Of a stretch of 54,990 bases of DNA, positions 26,327-35,137 are shown piece after piece. Origin of the DNA: Acidobacteriota bacterium (GTDB lineage Bacteria; Acidobacteriota; Holophagae; Holophagales; Holophagaceae); the NCBI GenBank assembly GCA_016195985.1, contig JACPYP010000032.1:1-54990 (forward strand), given 5' to 3'. The notes beneath the pieces were generated by a model, which was not told where the DNA came from, ran no database searches, and saw nothing but the letters and a program-made list of their open reading frames with translations. The position numbers and the translations under genes were made by a program. Each line of letters starts with the position of its first letter. Position 1 is the first letter of the stretch.

Positions 26327-28111
26327 ATGAACGCAGCCGCTCCCGACACCTCCCCGGACCTGATCCGGAACCTCCGCTACCTGCTCTTCATCGCGGGACT
26401 GGGCGGCCTCCTGTACGGCATCGACGTGGGCATCATCGCCGGCGCGCTCCCCTACCTGGAGGCCACGTCCGGCCTCACGAGCAACCAGCTCTCCATCATC
26501 GTGGCGGCGGTGTTGCTCGGCAGCGTGATCTCCACCCTTTTCGCCGGCGCCCTGGCGGACCTCGTGGGCCGCAAGAAACTGATGATCGTCAGCGGCATTG
26601 CCTTCGTGGCCAGCATCCCCATGATCGCCCTGGCACACGGTTTCGGCCCGTTGGTGCTGGGCCGTCTGCTCCAGGGGGTGAGCGCCGGCCTGGTGGGCGT
26701 GGCCGTGCCCCTGTATCTCGCCGAGAGCCTCGACGCCGCCAACCGCGGCAAGGGAACCGGCGTGTTCCAGTGGCTGCTGACCCTGGGCATTTTCGTGGCT
26801 GCTCTCATCGCCTACGGTTTCAGCTTCAAGGTCCACTCGCTGGAAGTGGCCGGTGACGCCCAGGCCCTTTTCGCGTTCAAGGATTTCGCCTGGCGCAGCA
26901 TCTTCTGGGTGAGCATCCTGCCCGGGCTGCTCTTCGTGGTGGGCGCCTTCTTTGTAAGCGAAAGCCCGAGGTGGCTGCACAAGCGGGGCCTGGTCGAGGA
27001 GGCCCGCGCCGCCCTTCTGAAGACCCGTTCCGCGAGCGAAGCCGAGCTGGAGCTGAAGGAGATGGCGCAGGCGGCCCCGGAGAAGAGCCTGGGCGAGAAA
27101 GCCAAGGACACCTTGCTCAGCCGGAAGTACGTGATCCCCTTCCTCCTGGCCTGCGTCATCCTGGCCTGCAACCAGGCCACGGGCGTGAATTCGATCATTG
27201 GCTACAACGCCACGATCCTGATCCAGGCGGGCCTGGGCGACAACGCGGCGCATCTCGGCTACGTGGTCTTCACGCTGATCAACTTCCTGATGACCATGGT
27301 GGCCGTCGCCCTCGTGGACAAGAAGGGCCGCAAGTTCCTGCTGTCCGTGGGCAGCGCAGGAATCATCGCGTCGCTCCTGGTGACGGGCTTCATCTTCCGC
27401 CGCACGGAACAGCACCGCGTGGATGTATCGAGCGCCATGCAGGCGCGGGTGGACGCGGATCAGAGCGTGAAGCTGAAGTTCGACAGCGCCGCCGCGGACC
27501 AGCTGCTGGCCACGGCGGGGGAGAAGGGCCGGGCGATCCAGGGCGCGCCCACGACCATGATCGTGATCTACAGCTACGGCGATTTCCGCGCCTCCACCAA
27601 GGTGGTTCGTTCTACGGACACGCTCAACGAGATCGCCATCACGCGCGACTCCTGCGTGCCCAAAGACAAGGCCAGCGCCATGGCCGCCAAGCTGACGAAT
27701 CCCGCGGGGGATGCTGCCGCCGCGCGCACCGCGCCCCTCAAGGTGGAGGCCGCCCTCATCACGCCGGTGCCCAGCGCCGCCAACGGATGGGCGATCGCCA
27801 TCTGCACCTTCGTTTTCATCGCATTTTTCGCCATGGGCCCTGGCGTCTGCGTGTGGCTGGCCCTTTCGGAACTCATGCCCACCCGCATCCGCTCCAACGG
27901 CATGAGCATCGCCCTGCTCATCAACCAGGCAGTGTCCACCACCATCGCTGCCGTATTCCTTCCCACGGTGGGCGCCTACGGCTATGGCACCATGTTCTTC
28001 CTGTTCGCGGGCTGCACAGTCGTCTACTTCATCACCGCCTTCTTCTTCCTTCCAGAAACCAAGGGCAAGACCCTGGAAGAGATCGAGGCTCATTTCGTCG
28101 GCACGAAGTGA
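26327..28111 (+). CDS. Sugar porter (MFS) with a large periplasmic insertion
   Basis: A 594-residue sugar porter. Family motifs are DRxGRK-like LADLVGRKKLM in loop 2-3, VSESPRWLHKRG after helix 6, NSIIGYNATIL in helix 7, and PETKGKTLEEIE after helix 12. Ordinary members have 450-480 residues. Here about 110-120 residues (roughly 365-485) are inserted between predicted helices 9 and 10, which face the periplasm. The insert is charged and helix/strand mixed, with one Cys (SCVPK). It may bind oligosaccharide or sense substrate. It starts 22 bp after the ROK kinase stop, with the AGG of ACCGAGGTG before ATG 26327. Confidence 0.88.
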   Translation: MNAAAPDTSPDLIRNLRYLLFIAGLGGLLYGIDVGIIAGALPYLEATSGLTSNQLSIIVAAVLLGSVISTLFAGALADLVGRKKLMIVSGIAFVASIPMIALAHGFGPLVLGRLLQGVSAGLVGVAVPLYLAESLDAANRGKGTGVFQWLLTLGIFVAALIAYGFSFKVHSLEVAGDAQALFAFKDFAWRSIFWVSILPGLLFVVGAFFVSESPRWLHKRGLVEEARAALLKTRSASEAELELKEMAQAAPEKSLGEKAKDTLLSRKYVIPFLLACVILACNQATGVNSIIGYNATILIQAGLGDNAAHLGYVVFTLINFLMTMVAVALVDKKGRKFLLSVGSAGIIASLLVTGFIFRRTEQHRVDVSSAMQARVDADQSVKLKFDSAAADQLLATAGEKGRAIQGAPTTMIVIYSYGDFRASTKVVRSTDTLNEIAITRDSCVPKDKASAMAAKLTNPAGDAAAARTAPLKVEAALITPVPSAANGWAIAICTFVFIAFFAMGPGVCVWLALSELMPTRIRSNGMSIALLINQAVSTTIAAVFLPTVGAYGYGTMFFLFAGCTVVYFITAFFFLPETKGKTLEEIEAHFVGTK

Positions 28112-28149
28112 CATTCCTTCCGCCTTCATCCGCCGTCTAAGGAAACACC

Positions 28150-28947
28150 ATGGAAGTCATCATTCTCCCCACGCAGCAGAAGGCCGCCGATCTCGTGGCA
28201 CAGATCTTCGCCAAAGAGATGAAAGCCCGCCCCAAGCTGGTGCTGGGGCTGGCCACGGGACGCACCATGGAGCCGGTCTACAGCCTGCTGGTGGACCTCC
28301 ACCGGCAGGCCGGGCTGGATTTCTCGCAGTGCTCCACCTTCAACTTGGATGAGTACATCGGCATTCCCGCGGACCATACCTGCTCGTACCGCCACTACAT
28401 GAACGAGCTGCTCTTCAACCGGGTGAACATTGCGAAGGCCAACACCCATCTGCCGGACGGCATGGCCTCGGACCTGGCCGCCGAGTGCCTGCGCTACGAG
28501 GGCGCCATCGCCGCGGCGGGCGGCATCGACCTTCAGCTGGTGGGCATCGGGAGCGACGGGCACATCGGCTTCAACGAGCCCTCCTCCTCCTTGCGCTCCC
28601 GCACCCGCGAGAAGGCGCTCACACCCGCCACTTTGGAACAGAACGCCCCCATGTTCGGCGGCGATCCCGCCAACGTGCCCCGCCGCGCCATCACCATGGG
28701 AGTGGGCACCATCCTGGATTCCCGCCGCTGTCTCATGCTGGTGACGGGCAAATCCAAGGCCTCGATCCTGGCCAAGGCCGTGGAAGGCCCCATCACAGCC
28801 ATGGTCACGGCCACCGCGCTGCAGCTGCATCCCCGGTGCCAGGTGATCGTCGACGAAGAGGCCGCCTCCGAGCTGAAGGAGATCGATTACCACCGCTGGG
28901 TCTTCGCCAACGAGCCCGAGTGGGCGGAGTTCCAGCATCTGGGCTGA
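28150..28947 (+). CDS. nagB: Glucosamine-6-phosphate deaminase
   Basis: NagB converts GlcN-6-phosphate to fructose-6-phosphate and ammonia. The 265-residue product has LATGRTMEPVY (phosphate loop), the catalytic acid/base pair at D67-E68 (TFNLDEY), and the GSDGHIGFNEP block with D136, H138 and E143, matching the E. coli active-site residues D72, H143 and E148. GGAAACACC precedes ATG 28150. Last gene of the amino-sugar run; a strong terminator follows. It takes the run from extracellular hexosaminide to glycolysis. The deacetylase step (nagA) that normally precedes it is missing from the window. Confidence 0.95.
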   Translation: MEVIILPTQQKAADLVAQIFAKEMKARPKLVLGLATGRTMEPVYSLLVDLHRQAGLDFSQCSTFNLDEYIGIPADHTCSYRHYMNELLFNRVNIAKANTHLPDGMASDLAAECLRYEGAIAAAGGIDLQLVGIGSDGHIGFNEPSSSLRSRTREKALTPATLEQNAPMFGGDPANVPRRAITMGVGTILDSRRCLMLVTGKSKASILAKAVEGPITAMVTATALQLHPRCQVIVDEEAASELKEIDYHRWVFANEPEWAEFQHLG

Positions 28948-28985
28948 TCGCCGGAGCATCCGAATCCGCCGATCGCGGTTTCACG

Positions 28986-29022
28986 AAAAGAGGCACCCAT
29001 CTTTCTGGATGGGTGCCTCTTT
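28986..29022. terminator. Bidirectional terminator after nagB
   Basis: A perfect 15-bp stem (28987-29001 with 29008-29022; AAAGAGGCACCCATC arm) with loop TTTCTG separates the nagB stop (28947) from the convergent PIG-L stop (29037). A/T-rich ends on both sides allow use from either strand. Confidence 0.85.
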
Positions 29023-29036
29023 GAAAACAGAGGGAG

Positions 29037-29903
29037 CTAGGAAACCTTGAAGGTTCCCGCGAGGTCGCCGTCCGTGGTGATGATCCGGCCGGCGCGCCCG
29101 GCCTCCACGAAGCCCCCCTTGGCCCAGTCGCGGATGCGGTAGAGGGTGGCGTAGGGGAAGGTCGGGGCGGTTCCGCCTTGGCCGCCGACGATCTCGCCTC
29201 CGCGGCGGACATTGTCGGACATCCAGCCGGGCAGGGTCAAGTGGTAGGGATTCCGCGCCACTTCGCCCTTGTGGAAGGAGATGGCCGCCACCAGGTCCGC
29301 CACTTCGTCAGGCGTGGACTGCACCATCAGGTTGGGCGCGCTCATGGCCCGCCAGAATTCTGTTTCCACGAGCATGCACCGGTAGCCGGGGCCGTAGGTC
29401 TTGAGGGCGTCGGTCACCAGGAGGTGGGTGCCGATGTGCGTGCTGTTCCAGTCCTGGTCGTGGGGCAGGAAGATGATCGAGGGCTGCTGCTCCGTAATGA
29501 TCTTGGCGATCACGCGCACGGCGGCCGCCCATTCGGCGGGATTGGCTTCGCGGCTCTTGGGATTGATGTTCAAGAGTCCGGTGGGGCTGGTCTGGATGAG
29601 GCCCCAGCTGAGGAACTGGCAGGCCCCGGTCATTTCCTCGAACCGCGCCGTCTGGCGGTCCGCCCGGCTGCCCTGGGTGACGGCCACCACTTGCACGTCG
29701 TATTTCAGCTCGCGGCGCAGGCGCAGGGGCAGGGCGCCGATGATGGATTCATCGTCAGGATGCGGGGAGAAGACCAGGACCCGGGGCGCATCGCTCGGAA
29801 GGGCAGGCGCCGGGGCGGGAGGGAGGTCTCCCAGAGGCGCCGTTCGGGCCTCTTCCATGAGACGGGCGATGCCATTGACATAAGAGCGGTAGGGCTGACC
29901 CAC
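29037..29903 (-). CDS. PIG-L (LmbE-like) N-acetylglucosaminyl deacetylase
   Basis: PIG-L enzymes are zinc hydrolases that remove the acetyl group from GlcNAc-containing small molecules or glycolipids. The zinc/catalytic motif is FSPHPDDE (H48, D50, D51), and the second part is LPHDQDWNSTHIGTH with its late His. The first ~40 residues are a proline-rich leader with no signal peptide, so it should act in the cytoplasm. The gene faces nagB. Chitin and GlcNAc catabolism lacks a visible nagA here, so this enzyme may deacetylate imported GlcNAc or chitobiose, like the LmbE-type Dac of Thermococcus. Other substrates (bacillithiol- or mycothiol-type precursors) are possible. Confidence 0.87.
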   Translation of the reverse strand: MGQPYRSYVNGIARLMEEARTAPLGDLPPAPAPALPSDAPRVLVFSPHPDDESIIGALPLRLRRELKYDVQVVAVTQGSRADRQTARFEEMTGACQFLSWGLIQTSPTGLLNINPKSREANPAEWAAAVRVIAKIITEQQPSIIFLPHDQDWNSTHIGTHLLVTDALKTYGPGYRCMLVETEFWRAMSAPNLMVQSTPDEVADLVAAISFHKGEVARNPYHLTLPGWMSDNVRRGGEIVGGQGGTAPTFPYATLYRIRDWAKGGFVEAGRAGRIITTDGDLAGTFKVS

Positions 29904-30235
29904 GGGAGTTGCTCCTCAGGCTGGAGTGGCTGTTTTGATCGGCGGAAAGCCACTGGAATCCAGCGGAAATTTTACCACCCTTCCCTGAAAGAGGATCGAT
30001 GGATCCGCCATCTTGAACGTGATTTTCACGGGCCTAAAACAAACCAAGCCCGGCCCTGCCGGGACCAGCGGCCTTCTCCGGGGAGAGGCCGCTGGGACAT
30101 GGATTCCACAAAGCTCCCCGGGCCTCGCAAGATCCTTGGACTCTGGGCGTGAACCGGTAACATTGACAGCGCTGTGATCAAATCCATCGCCTCGGTTTAT
30201 CGAGAAGCGGGTAGTCTCACCTTTTTGGAGAATGC
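29904..30235. other. Divergent spacer before the M13 peptidase gene
   Basis: No gene is seen in these 332 bp between the PIG-L and M13 starts. It holds two short GC hairpins: CCCGGC/GCCGGG near 30047-30061 and a 10-bp stem (30065-30074 with 30086-30095; CCAGCGGCCT arm). Promoters for both flanking genes are expected here but were not resolved. Confidence 0.45.
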
Positions 30236-32311
30236 ATGAAAACAACTGACCTCTTGACGGGCGCCGCCCTCGGGTTGCTGACCCTGACTTCTCCCTTGGG
30301 CGCACAGGCCGCTCCAAAGCAGGCTGCGAGCGCGGCAAAACCCGCCACGCCCCAGTACGGAACCTTCGGCTTCGACGTGGCCGGCATGGATCGCAGCGTG
30401 GCTCCCGGTGACGATTTCGGCCGCTTCGCCAGCGGAACCTATCTGAAAAACCTCGTCATCCCGGCGGACCGCTCCAACTACGGCATGTTCACCAAGCTCC
30501 GCGACCTGAGCCAGGACCGGACCCGCGTCATCGTGGAGGCCGCCGCCGCGCAGAAGGGCGCGAAGCCAGGCTCCGAAGCGCAGAAGGTGGGCGATTTCTA
30601 CGCCAGCTTCCTGGATGAAGCCGCCATCGAAGCGAAGGGACTGGCTCCCCTGCGCCCCCATCTCGATGCCATCTCCGCCATCGGAAACACCTCGCAGCTG
30701 GCCAAGGCCTTCGGCATGGCGACGCGCCTGGGCATGTCCACGCCGCTGGGCGTGGGGCCCGAACAGGATCTGAAAAACCCCGATGTCTACGCGGTCTACG
30801 TGGGGCAGGGCGGCCTCGGCCTGCCCGACCGCGACTACTACCTGGACACGAAGAACCCGAAGTTCGCCGACATCCGCGGCAAGTACCTGGCCCACATCAC
30901 CGCCATGTTGAAGCTGGCGGGCTTCGCCGATGCCGGAACCCGGGCCCAGGGCATCTTCGCGCTGGAGACGAAACTGGCGGAAGTGCATTGGTCCAAGGTG
31001 GAAGAACGGCAGATCGAGAAGCTCTACAACCCCTGCAAGACTTCGGATCTGGCCGCGGCCTTCCCAGGCGTGGACTGGGCGGCCCTGCTCGGCGCCGCCG
31101 GTGTCCAGGATCAGAAGCAGCTGATCATTTCCCACCCCAGCGCCATCAAGGGCACGGGCGCCCTGTTGGCCAGCGTGCCGCTCGACACTTGGAAAGACTA
31201 CCTGCGGTTCCACACGCTCAGCCGGGCCGCACAGTGCATGCCCAAAGCCTTCGTGGATGAAAGCTTCGCCTTCTACGGCACGGTGCTGTCGGGCCAGCCC
31301 GAGAACCAGCCGCGCTGGAAGCGCGGCGTGGATGCCGCCACCTCCGCCCTGGGCGAGGCTGTCGGAAAGCTGTACGTGGCGAAGTACTTCCCGCCCGAGG
31401 CCAAGCGCCAGATGGACCTGCTGGTGAAGAACCTCATCGCCGCCATGGACGTGCGCCTGTCCAACCTCACGTGGATGGATCCCAAGACCAAGGCTGAGGC
31501 CCGCGCGAAGCTGGCCAAGTTCACGCCGAAGATCGGCTATCCCAGCCATTGGCGCGACTACTCGAAGCTGGAGATCCGCCGCGGCGATGCCCTGGGCAAC
31601 GCCATGCGCGCGGCGGCCTTCGAGTACCAGCGTTCGCTGGACAAGATCGGCAAGCCCATCGACCGCTCGGAATGGGGCATGACGCCCATGACCGTCAACG
31701 CCTACGCCAATCCGCTCTGGAACGAGATCGTGTTCCCGGCGGCCATCCTGCAGCCGCCCTTCTTCGACGCCAAGGCTGATCCGGCCGTGAACTACGGCGC
31801 CATCGGCGTGGTCATCGGCCACGAGATCAGCCATCATTTCGACGATCAGGGCCGCAAGTTCGACAAGGAGGGCAAGCTCTCCGACTGGTGGACCGCCGAG
31901 GATGTGAAGCGCTTCACGGCCCTCACGGACAAGGTGGTCAAGCAGTACGCGGCCTACGAACCCCTGCCCGGCACGCATGTGAACGGGGAGCTGACCCTCG
32001 GCGAGAACATGGCGGATCTCGCTGGTGCCAACGTGGCCTACGATGCCTACCACAAGTCGCTGAAGGGGAAGCCTGCCAAGGCGCTGGGCGGTTTTACGGG
32101 CGACCAGCGTTTCTTCCTGGGCTTCGCCCAGGTCTGGCGCCAGAAGTACCGGGATGAGTCGCTGCTTCAGCAGATCGTCACCAACGAGCACACGCCTGGC
32201 CACCTGCGTCCCAACGTGGTGCGCAACCTGGATGGCTGGTACAAGGCCTTCGATGTGAAGCCGGGACAGGGCCTCTACCTGGCGCCGGAAGACCGCATCA
32301 AGGTCTGGTAG
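30236..32311 (+). CDS. M13-family (neprilysin/PepO-type) zinc endopeptidase
   Basis: The 691-residue protein has a signal peptide (MKTTDLLTG... GAQA) and both M13 domains. Zinc ligands are H529 and H533 with catalytic E530 in GHEISHHFDDQG, plus E590 of GENMADLAG (with D594). The neprilysin-type NAYANPLWNEIVFPAAILQPPFF and the C-terminal W are also present. Expected in the periplasm, degrading short peptides. GGAG before ATG 30236 supports the start. A terminator follows 22 bp after the stop. Confidence 0.93.
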   Translation: MKTTDLLTGAALGLLTLTSPLGAQAAPKQAASAAKPATPQYGTFGFDVAGMDRSVAPGDDFGRFASGTYLKNLVIPADRSNYGMFTKLRDLSQDRTRVIVEAAAAQKGAKPGSEAQKVGDFYASFLDEAAIEAKGLAPLRPHLDAISAIGNTSQLAKAFGMATRLGMSTPLGVGPEQDLKNPDVYAVYVGQGGLGLPDRDYYLDTKNPKFADIRGKYLAHITAMLKLAGFADAGTRAQGIFALETKLAEVHWSKVEERQIEKLYNPCKTSDLAAAFPGVDWAALLGAAGVQDQKQLIISHPSAIKGTGALLASVPLDTWKDYLRFHTLSRAAQCMPKAFVDESFAFYGTVLSGQPENQPRWKRGVDAATSALGEAVGKLYVAKYFPPEAKRQMDLLVKNLIAAMDVRLSNLTWMDPKTKAEARAKLAKFTPKIGYPSHWRDYSKLEIRRGDALGNAMRAAAFEYQRSLDKIGKPIDRSEWGMTPMTVNAYANPLWNEIVFPAAILQPPFFDAKADPAVNYGAIGVVIGHEISHHFDDQGRKFDKEGKLSDWWTAEDVKRFTALTDKVVKQYAAYEPLPGTHVNGELTLGENMADLAGANVAYDAYHKSLKGKPAKALGGFTGDQRFFLGFAQVWRQKYRDESLLQQIVTNEHTPGHLRPNVVRNLDGWYKAFDVKPGQGLYLAPEDRIKVW

Positions 32312-32332
32312 GCCTTCTCGGAGATGCAAAGT

Positions 32333-32358
32333 AAGGGCCGCCTTTGGGCGGCCCTTTT
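32333..32358 (+). terminator. Rho-independent terminator after the M13 gene
   Basis: A 10-bp stem (32333-32342 with 32347-32356; AAGGGCCGCC arm), loop TTTG, then TTTT. It lies 22 bp after the M13 stop. A close relative of the stem stands at 35090-35119. Confidence 0.85.
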
Positions 32359-32736
32359 CTTCGGAGGGTTTTGGGGCCATCCGGACCAGCTGCTTGAAGA
32401 GGGCGAGAGCGGTTTCGCGCCATCGGGCCTGCCTGCCAATCGCCGCTTGGCGCATGAGGAAAGCCAGTCGCCGATCAAGCGCACCGGCTCAGCGATGTCT
32501 GATCAGGAAAGCAAAGGCCATTTTATGATCCATCGTTGAGAACTCGAGCCCAGCAGTCTCCCTACCGTGCGTCCTTCAATGGAGCTTACATGCGACGATT
32601 GCACGCGATTCTCCTTGCGCCGGAATTGACCGTTTTCCCCTTCTTCCCGACCCACGCCCAGGAAGGGGTGGGGTCAGCCCGCCAACCGCTCCGCGTGCTC
32701 CAAGGAGCCGCGACTAAACCAGGAGCTTCGAGCCCC
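32359..32736. other. Spacer with no recognisable gene
   Basis: These 378 bp carry no supported gene. The downstream frame of the VOC gene could extend up to ATG 32590 (MRRLHAILLAPELTVF...), but no ribosome-binding site or clear signal peptide supports it. Nothing else was recognised. Confidence 0.4.
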
Positions 32737-33120
32737 ATGACCGAGAGACCCGCCTCGACCTTTCTACCGCATGTGGTCCACTTCGAGTTCACCGTGCCGG
32801 ATCCAGAACGGGCCGAAAAAATCTATGCCCAGGTCTTTGGATGGTCCATCCAGAAACTGCCGGATCCTGTCCGTTACTGGCAGATCAAGGCCGGGGGAAC
32901 CGTTCAGGAGGGGATCCCCGGAGGCATCGTCCAATCCAAATCGGGCGCATCCCGCGTCTCCGTCACCATCCAGGTTGAATCGCTGGATGAAACCTGTGCC
33001 AAGGTGCTGCGCGAAGGGGGATCGCTGATCACGGAAAGACAGCTCGTTCCAGGGTTCGGCCTGCACGTGTTATGCAAAGACCCCCAAGGCAATTTCTTTG
33101 CGTTGATCCAACCCAGGTGA
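32737..33120 (+). CDS. VOC-family (glyoxalase-like) protein
   Basis: The 127-residue protein has a single-module VOC fold: VVHFEFTVPDPERAEKIYAQVFGW at the start, GGIVQSKSG, VTIQVESLDETCAKVLREGG and the ending GLHVLCKDPQGNFFALIQ. Such proteins dimerise to form a metal or small-molecule site; most resemble glyoxalases, fosfomycin-resistance proteins or unassigned enzymes. The first metal position here is His (VHFEF). AGGAG 11 bases before ATG 32737 supports this start over the upstream in-frame ATG at 32590. No signal peptide. Function in this neighbourhood is unknown. Confidence 0.78.
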   Translation: MTERPASTFLPHVVHFEFTVPDPERAEKIYAQVFGWSIQKLPDPVRYWQIKAGGTVQEGIPGGIVQSKSGASRVSVTIQVESLDETCAKVLREGGSLITERQLVPGFGLHVLCKDPQGNFFALIQPR

Positions 33121-33290
33121 TCTCAGGCGACCGGCGCATCCTGTTCAGGTCAATCGCCGTCGCCGATGAAGATTGACCATGGAGCCACTGGTTCGCTCGG
33201 CCGGAATGGAGTTGCCTGACGGATATTCGCTTTCCCTATGCGGGGGGACCTGTGACCGTGTGGGGGTCGGTTCCGAAAAGGAGTGTGCCC

Positions 33291-35079
33291 ATGCGGTGGT
33301 TTCCCCGCCTCTTCCTTTCTGCCGTGGCCGCCGTGGCCATGGCCCAAACGGCCGCGCCCGAAGTGGCTGCACGGCTGAAACCGTTGGATGCCTACATGGC
33401 CAAGGTCATGAAGGATTTCAACAGCCCAGGCATCGGCATCGCAGTGGTATCGGGCGATCAGCTGGTCTTCGCCAAGGGGTACGGCTACCGCGATTACGGC
33501 AAGAAGCTGCCCTTCACTCCGAAGACCCTCTTCCAGATCGCGTCGAACTCCAAACTGTTCACGGCAGTGTCGGCGGGCATGCTCGTGGAGGAAGGCAAGC
33601 TCAGCTGGGATCAACCCATCAAGGAGTCGGTGCCGTCCATCCGCTTCTACGACGAGAACCTCAACGCGCGGGTGACCCTGCGCGACATGCTGGCCCACCG
33701 CACGGGCATCACGCGGCACGACACCATCTGGTACAAGTCTCCGGATCCCCGCGCGGTGCTGTTCCAGAAGCTGCAGTATATGGAACCCAAGGAGCCCCTT
33801 CGCCAGCTCTTCCTCTACAACAACATGATGTACGCGGCCGTGGGTCAGGTCATCGAGCTCAAGTCGGGCAAGACGTGGGAGGAGTTCGTCCGTCAGCGCA
33901 TCTTCCAGCCTCTGGAGATGAACCAGAGCCTCTACAACGTCGCGGACATGGTGAAGCAGCCGGATTTCGGCGTGGGCTTCACCGAGCGGCGTGACAGCTT
34001 CGAGCTTTACCAGGCCCCCTACTATGAGGACACGGCCGGGATGGCTCCCTGCGGCGCCATCATCTCCAGCCTGGAAGACATGTCGCACTGGCTGGCGGCC
34101 CTCATGAATGACGGAAAGTACAAGGGCCAGCAGGTGCTTCCGGCGGCTGTGCTGAGGGCCACCATGGAGCCTGCCATCGGTCTCAGCAATCCCAACCCCG
34201 AATCCCGCGGCTGGTGGGAGCTGTTGAATCCCGCCTATGGCATGGCGCGAGAAATGGCCACCTACCGCGGTCATATGATTACCTTCCATGGAGGCGACCT
34301 GCCGGGCTTCCATTCCCAGGTGTCCTTCATGCCCAAGGAGAAGCTTGGCGTCATCGTGTTCGTGCTCGGCAACCACGACGCCATGCTCTACAACCCGATC
34401 TCGTACAACGTGTACGAATACCTGCTGGGGCTCGATCAGACGCCCTGGCCCGCCCGCATGCTGGACATCCGCCTCAAGGGCAAGAAGGATGGCACCGCGT
34501 CCCGCGCCAAGGCCGGCGCGGATCAGGTGAAGGGCACCCATCCTTCTCACCCCCTTGATGACTTCACTGGAGAATTCGAGCATCCCGCCTACGGGATTCT
34601 GCGTATCGCCAAGGTGGGCGACCAGTTGCAGTTCGACTTCCACAAGATTGAAGTTCGCACTGACCCACTTCCATTACGATCGTTTCGACACCGCCGATGA
34701 CGAGGAAGACGGCAAGTGGTCCGTGAATTTCCAGACCAGCCCCCAAGGCGACGTGGACAAGGCCCTCATGAGCCTGGATGAGTCCGAGGCAAGCTTTGTG
34801 CGTCGTGCTCCGAGCCTGGATGCGGCCTTGGCCCAGAAGCTGGTGGGCACCTATGAGACCGCCACCGGCTACAAGGTCCAGGTGCAGTTCAAGGAAGGGG
34901 CCGGCCTGGCCATCGTGGCTCCAGGGCAGCCCCAGACGAAGCTGATGCCCTACAAAGGCCTGAAGTTCCGCAGCCCTGATTTCTCCGATCTCATCTTTGA
35001 GTTCGTCATGGAGAACGGCCAGGTGAAATCTCTCAAACAGACCGATCCCAGCGGGGAGAGCTCGCTCACCCGGAAGTAA
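33291..35079 (+). pseudogene. Serine hydrolase (beta-lactamase family) split by a one-base frameshift
   Basis: From ATG 33291 (GGAG eight bases upstream; signal peptide to about AMAQ) the frame encodes a class-C beta-lactamase-like/esterase domain with the SxxK nucleophile motif SNSK and a late HGGDLPGF. The frame runs out at 34700 after a nonsense tail. The C-terminal domain (DUF3471-like) resumes in the next frame: TGEFEHPAYGILRI... upstream and ALTHFHYDRFDTAD downstream. Deleting one G at about 34653 restores a continuous IEFALTHFHY. Either a mutation, a sequencing error, or (least likely) a programmed shift. If translated to 34700 the catalytic domain would be intact with the last domain lost. 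Confidence 0.82.
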
Positions 35080-35089
35080 CGGAAGCTTG

Positions 35090-35119
35090 AGAGAGGGCCG
35101 CCCAAGGGCGGCCCTCTCT
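35090..35119. terminator. Hairpin terminator between convergent genes
   Basis: A 13-bp stem (35090-35102 with 35107-35119; AGAGAGGGCCGCC arm) with loop CAAG follows the serine hydrolase stop by 11 bp and lies 19 bp from the convergent M16 stop. There is no strong T tract on the plus side. Confidence 0.75.
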
Positions 35120-35137
35120 GTGCAAGCGAATGACGGC

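Noticed and set aside
26282-28129. Minus-strand frame opposite the sugar porter
   Set aside because: Shadow of a gene with clear sugar-porter motifs.
30197-32455. Minus-strand frame opposite the M13 peptidase
   Set aside because: Shadow of a gene with the HEISH zinc motif and terminator.
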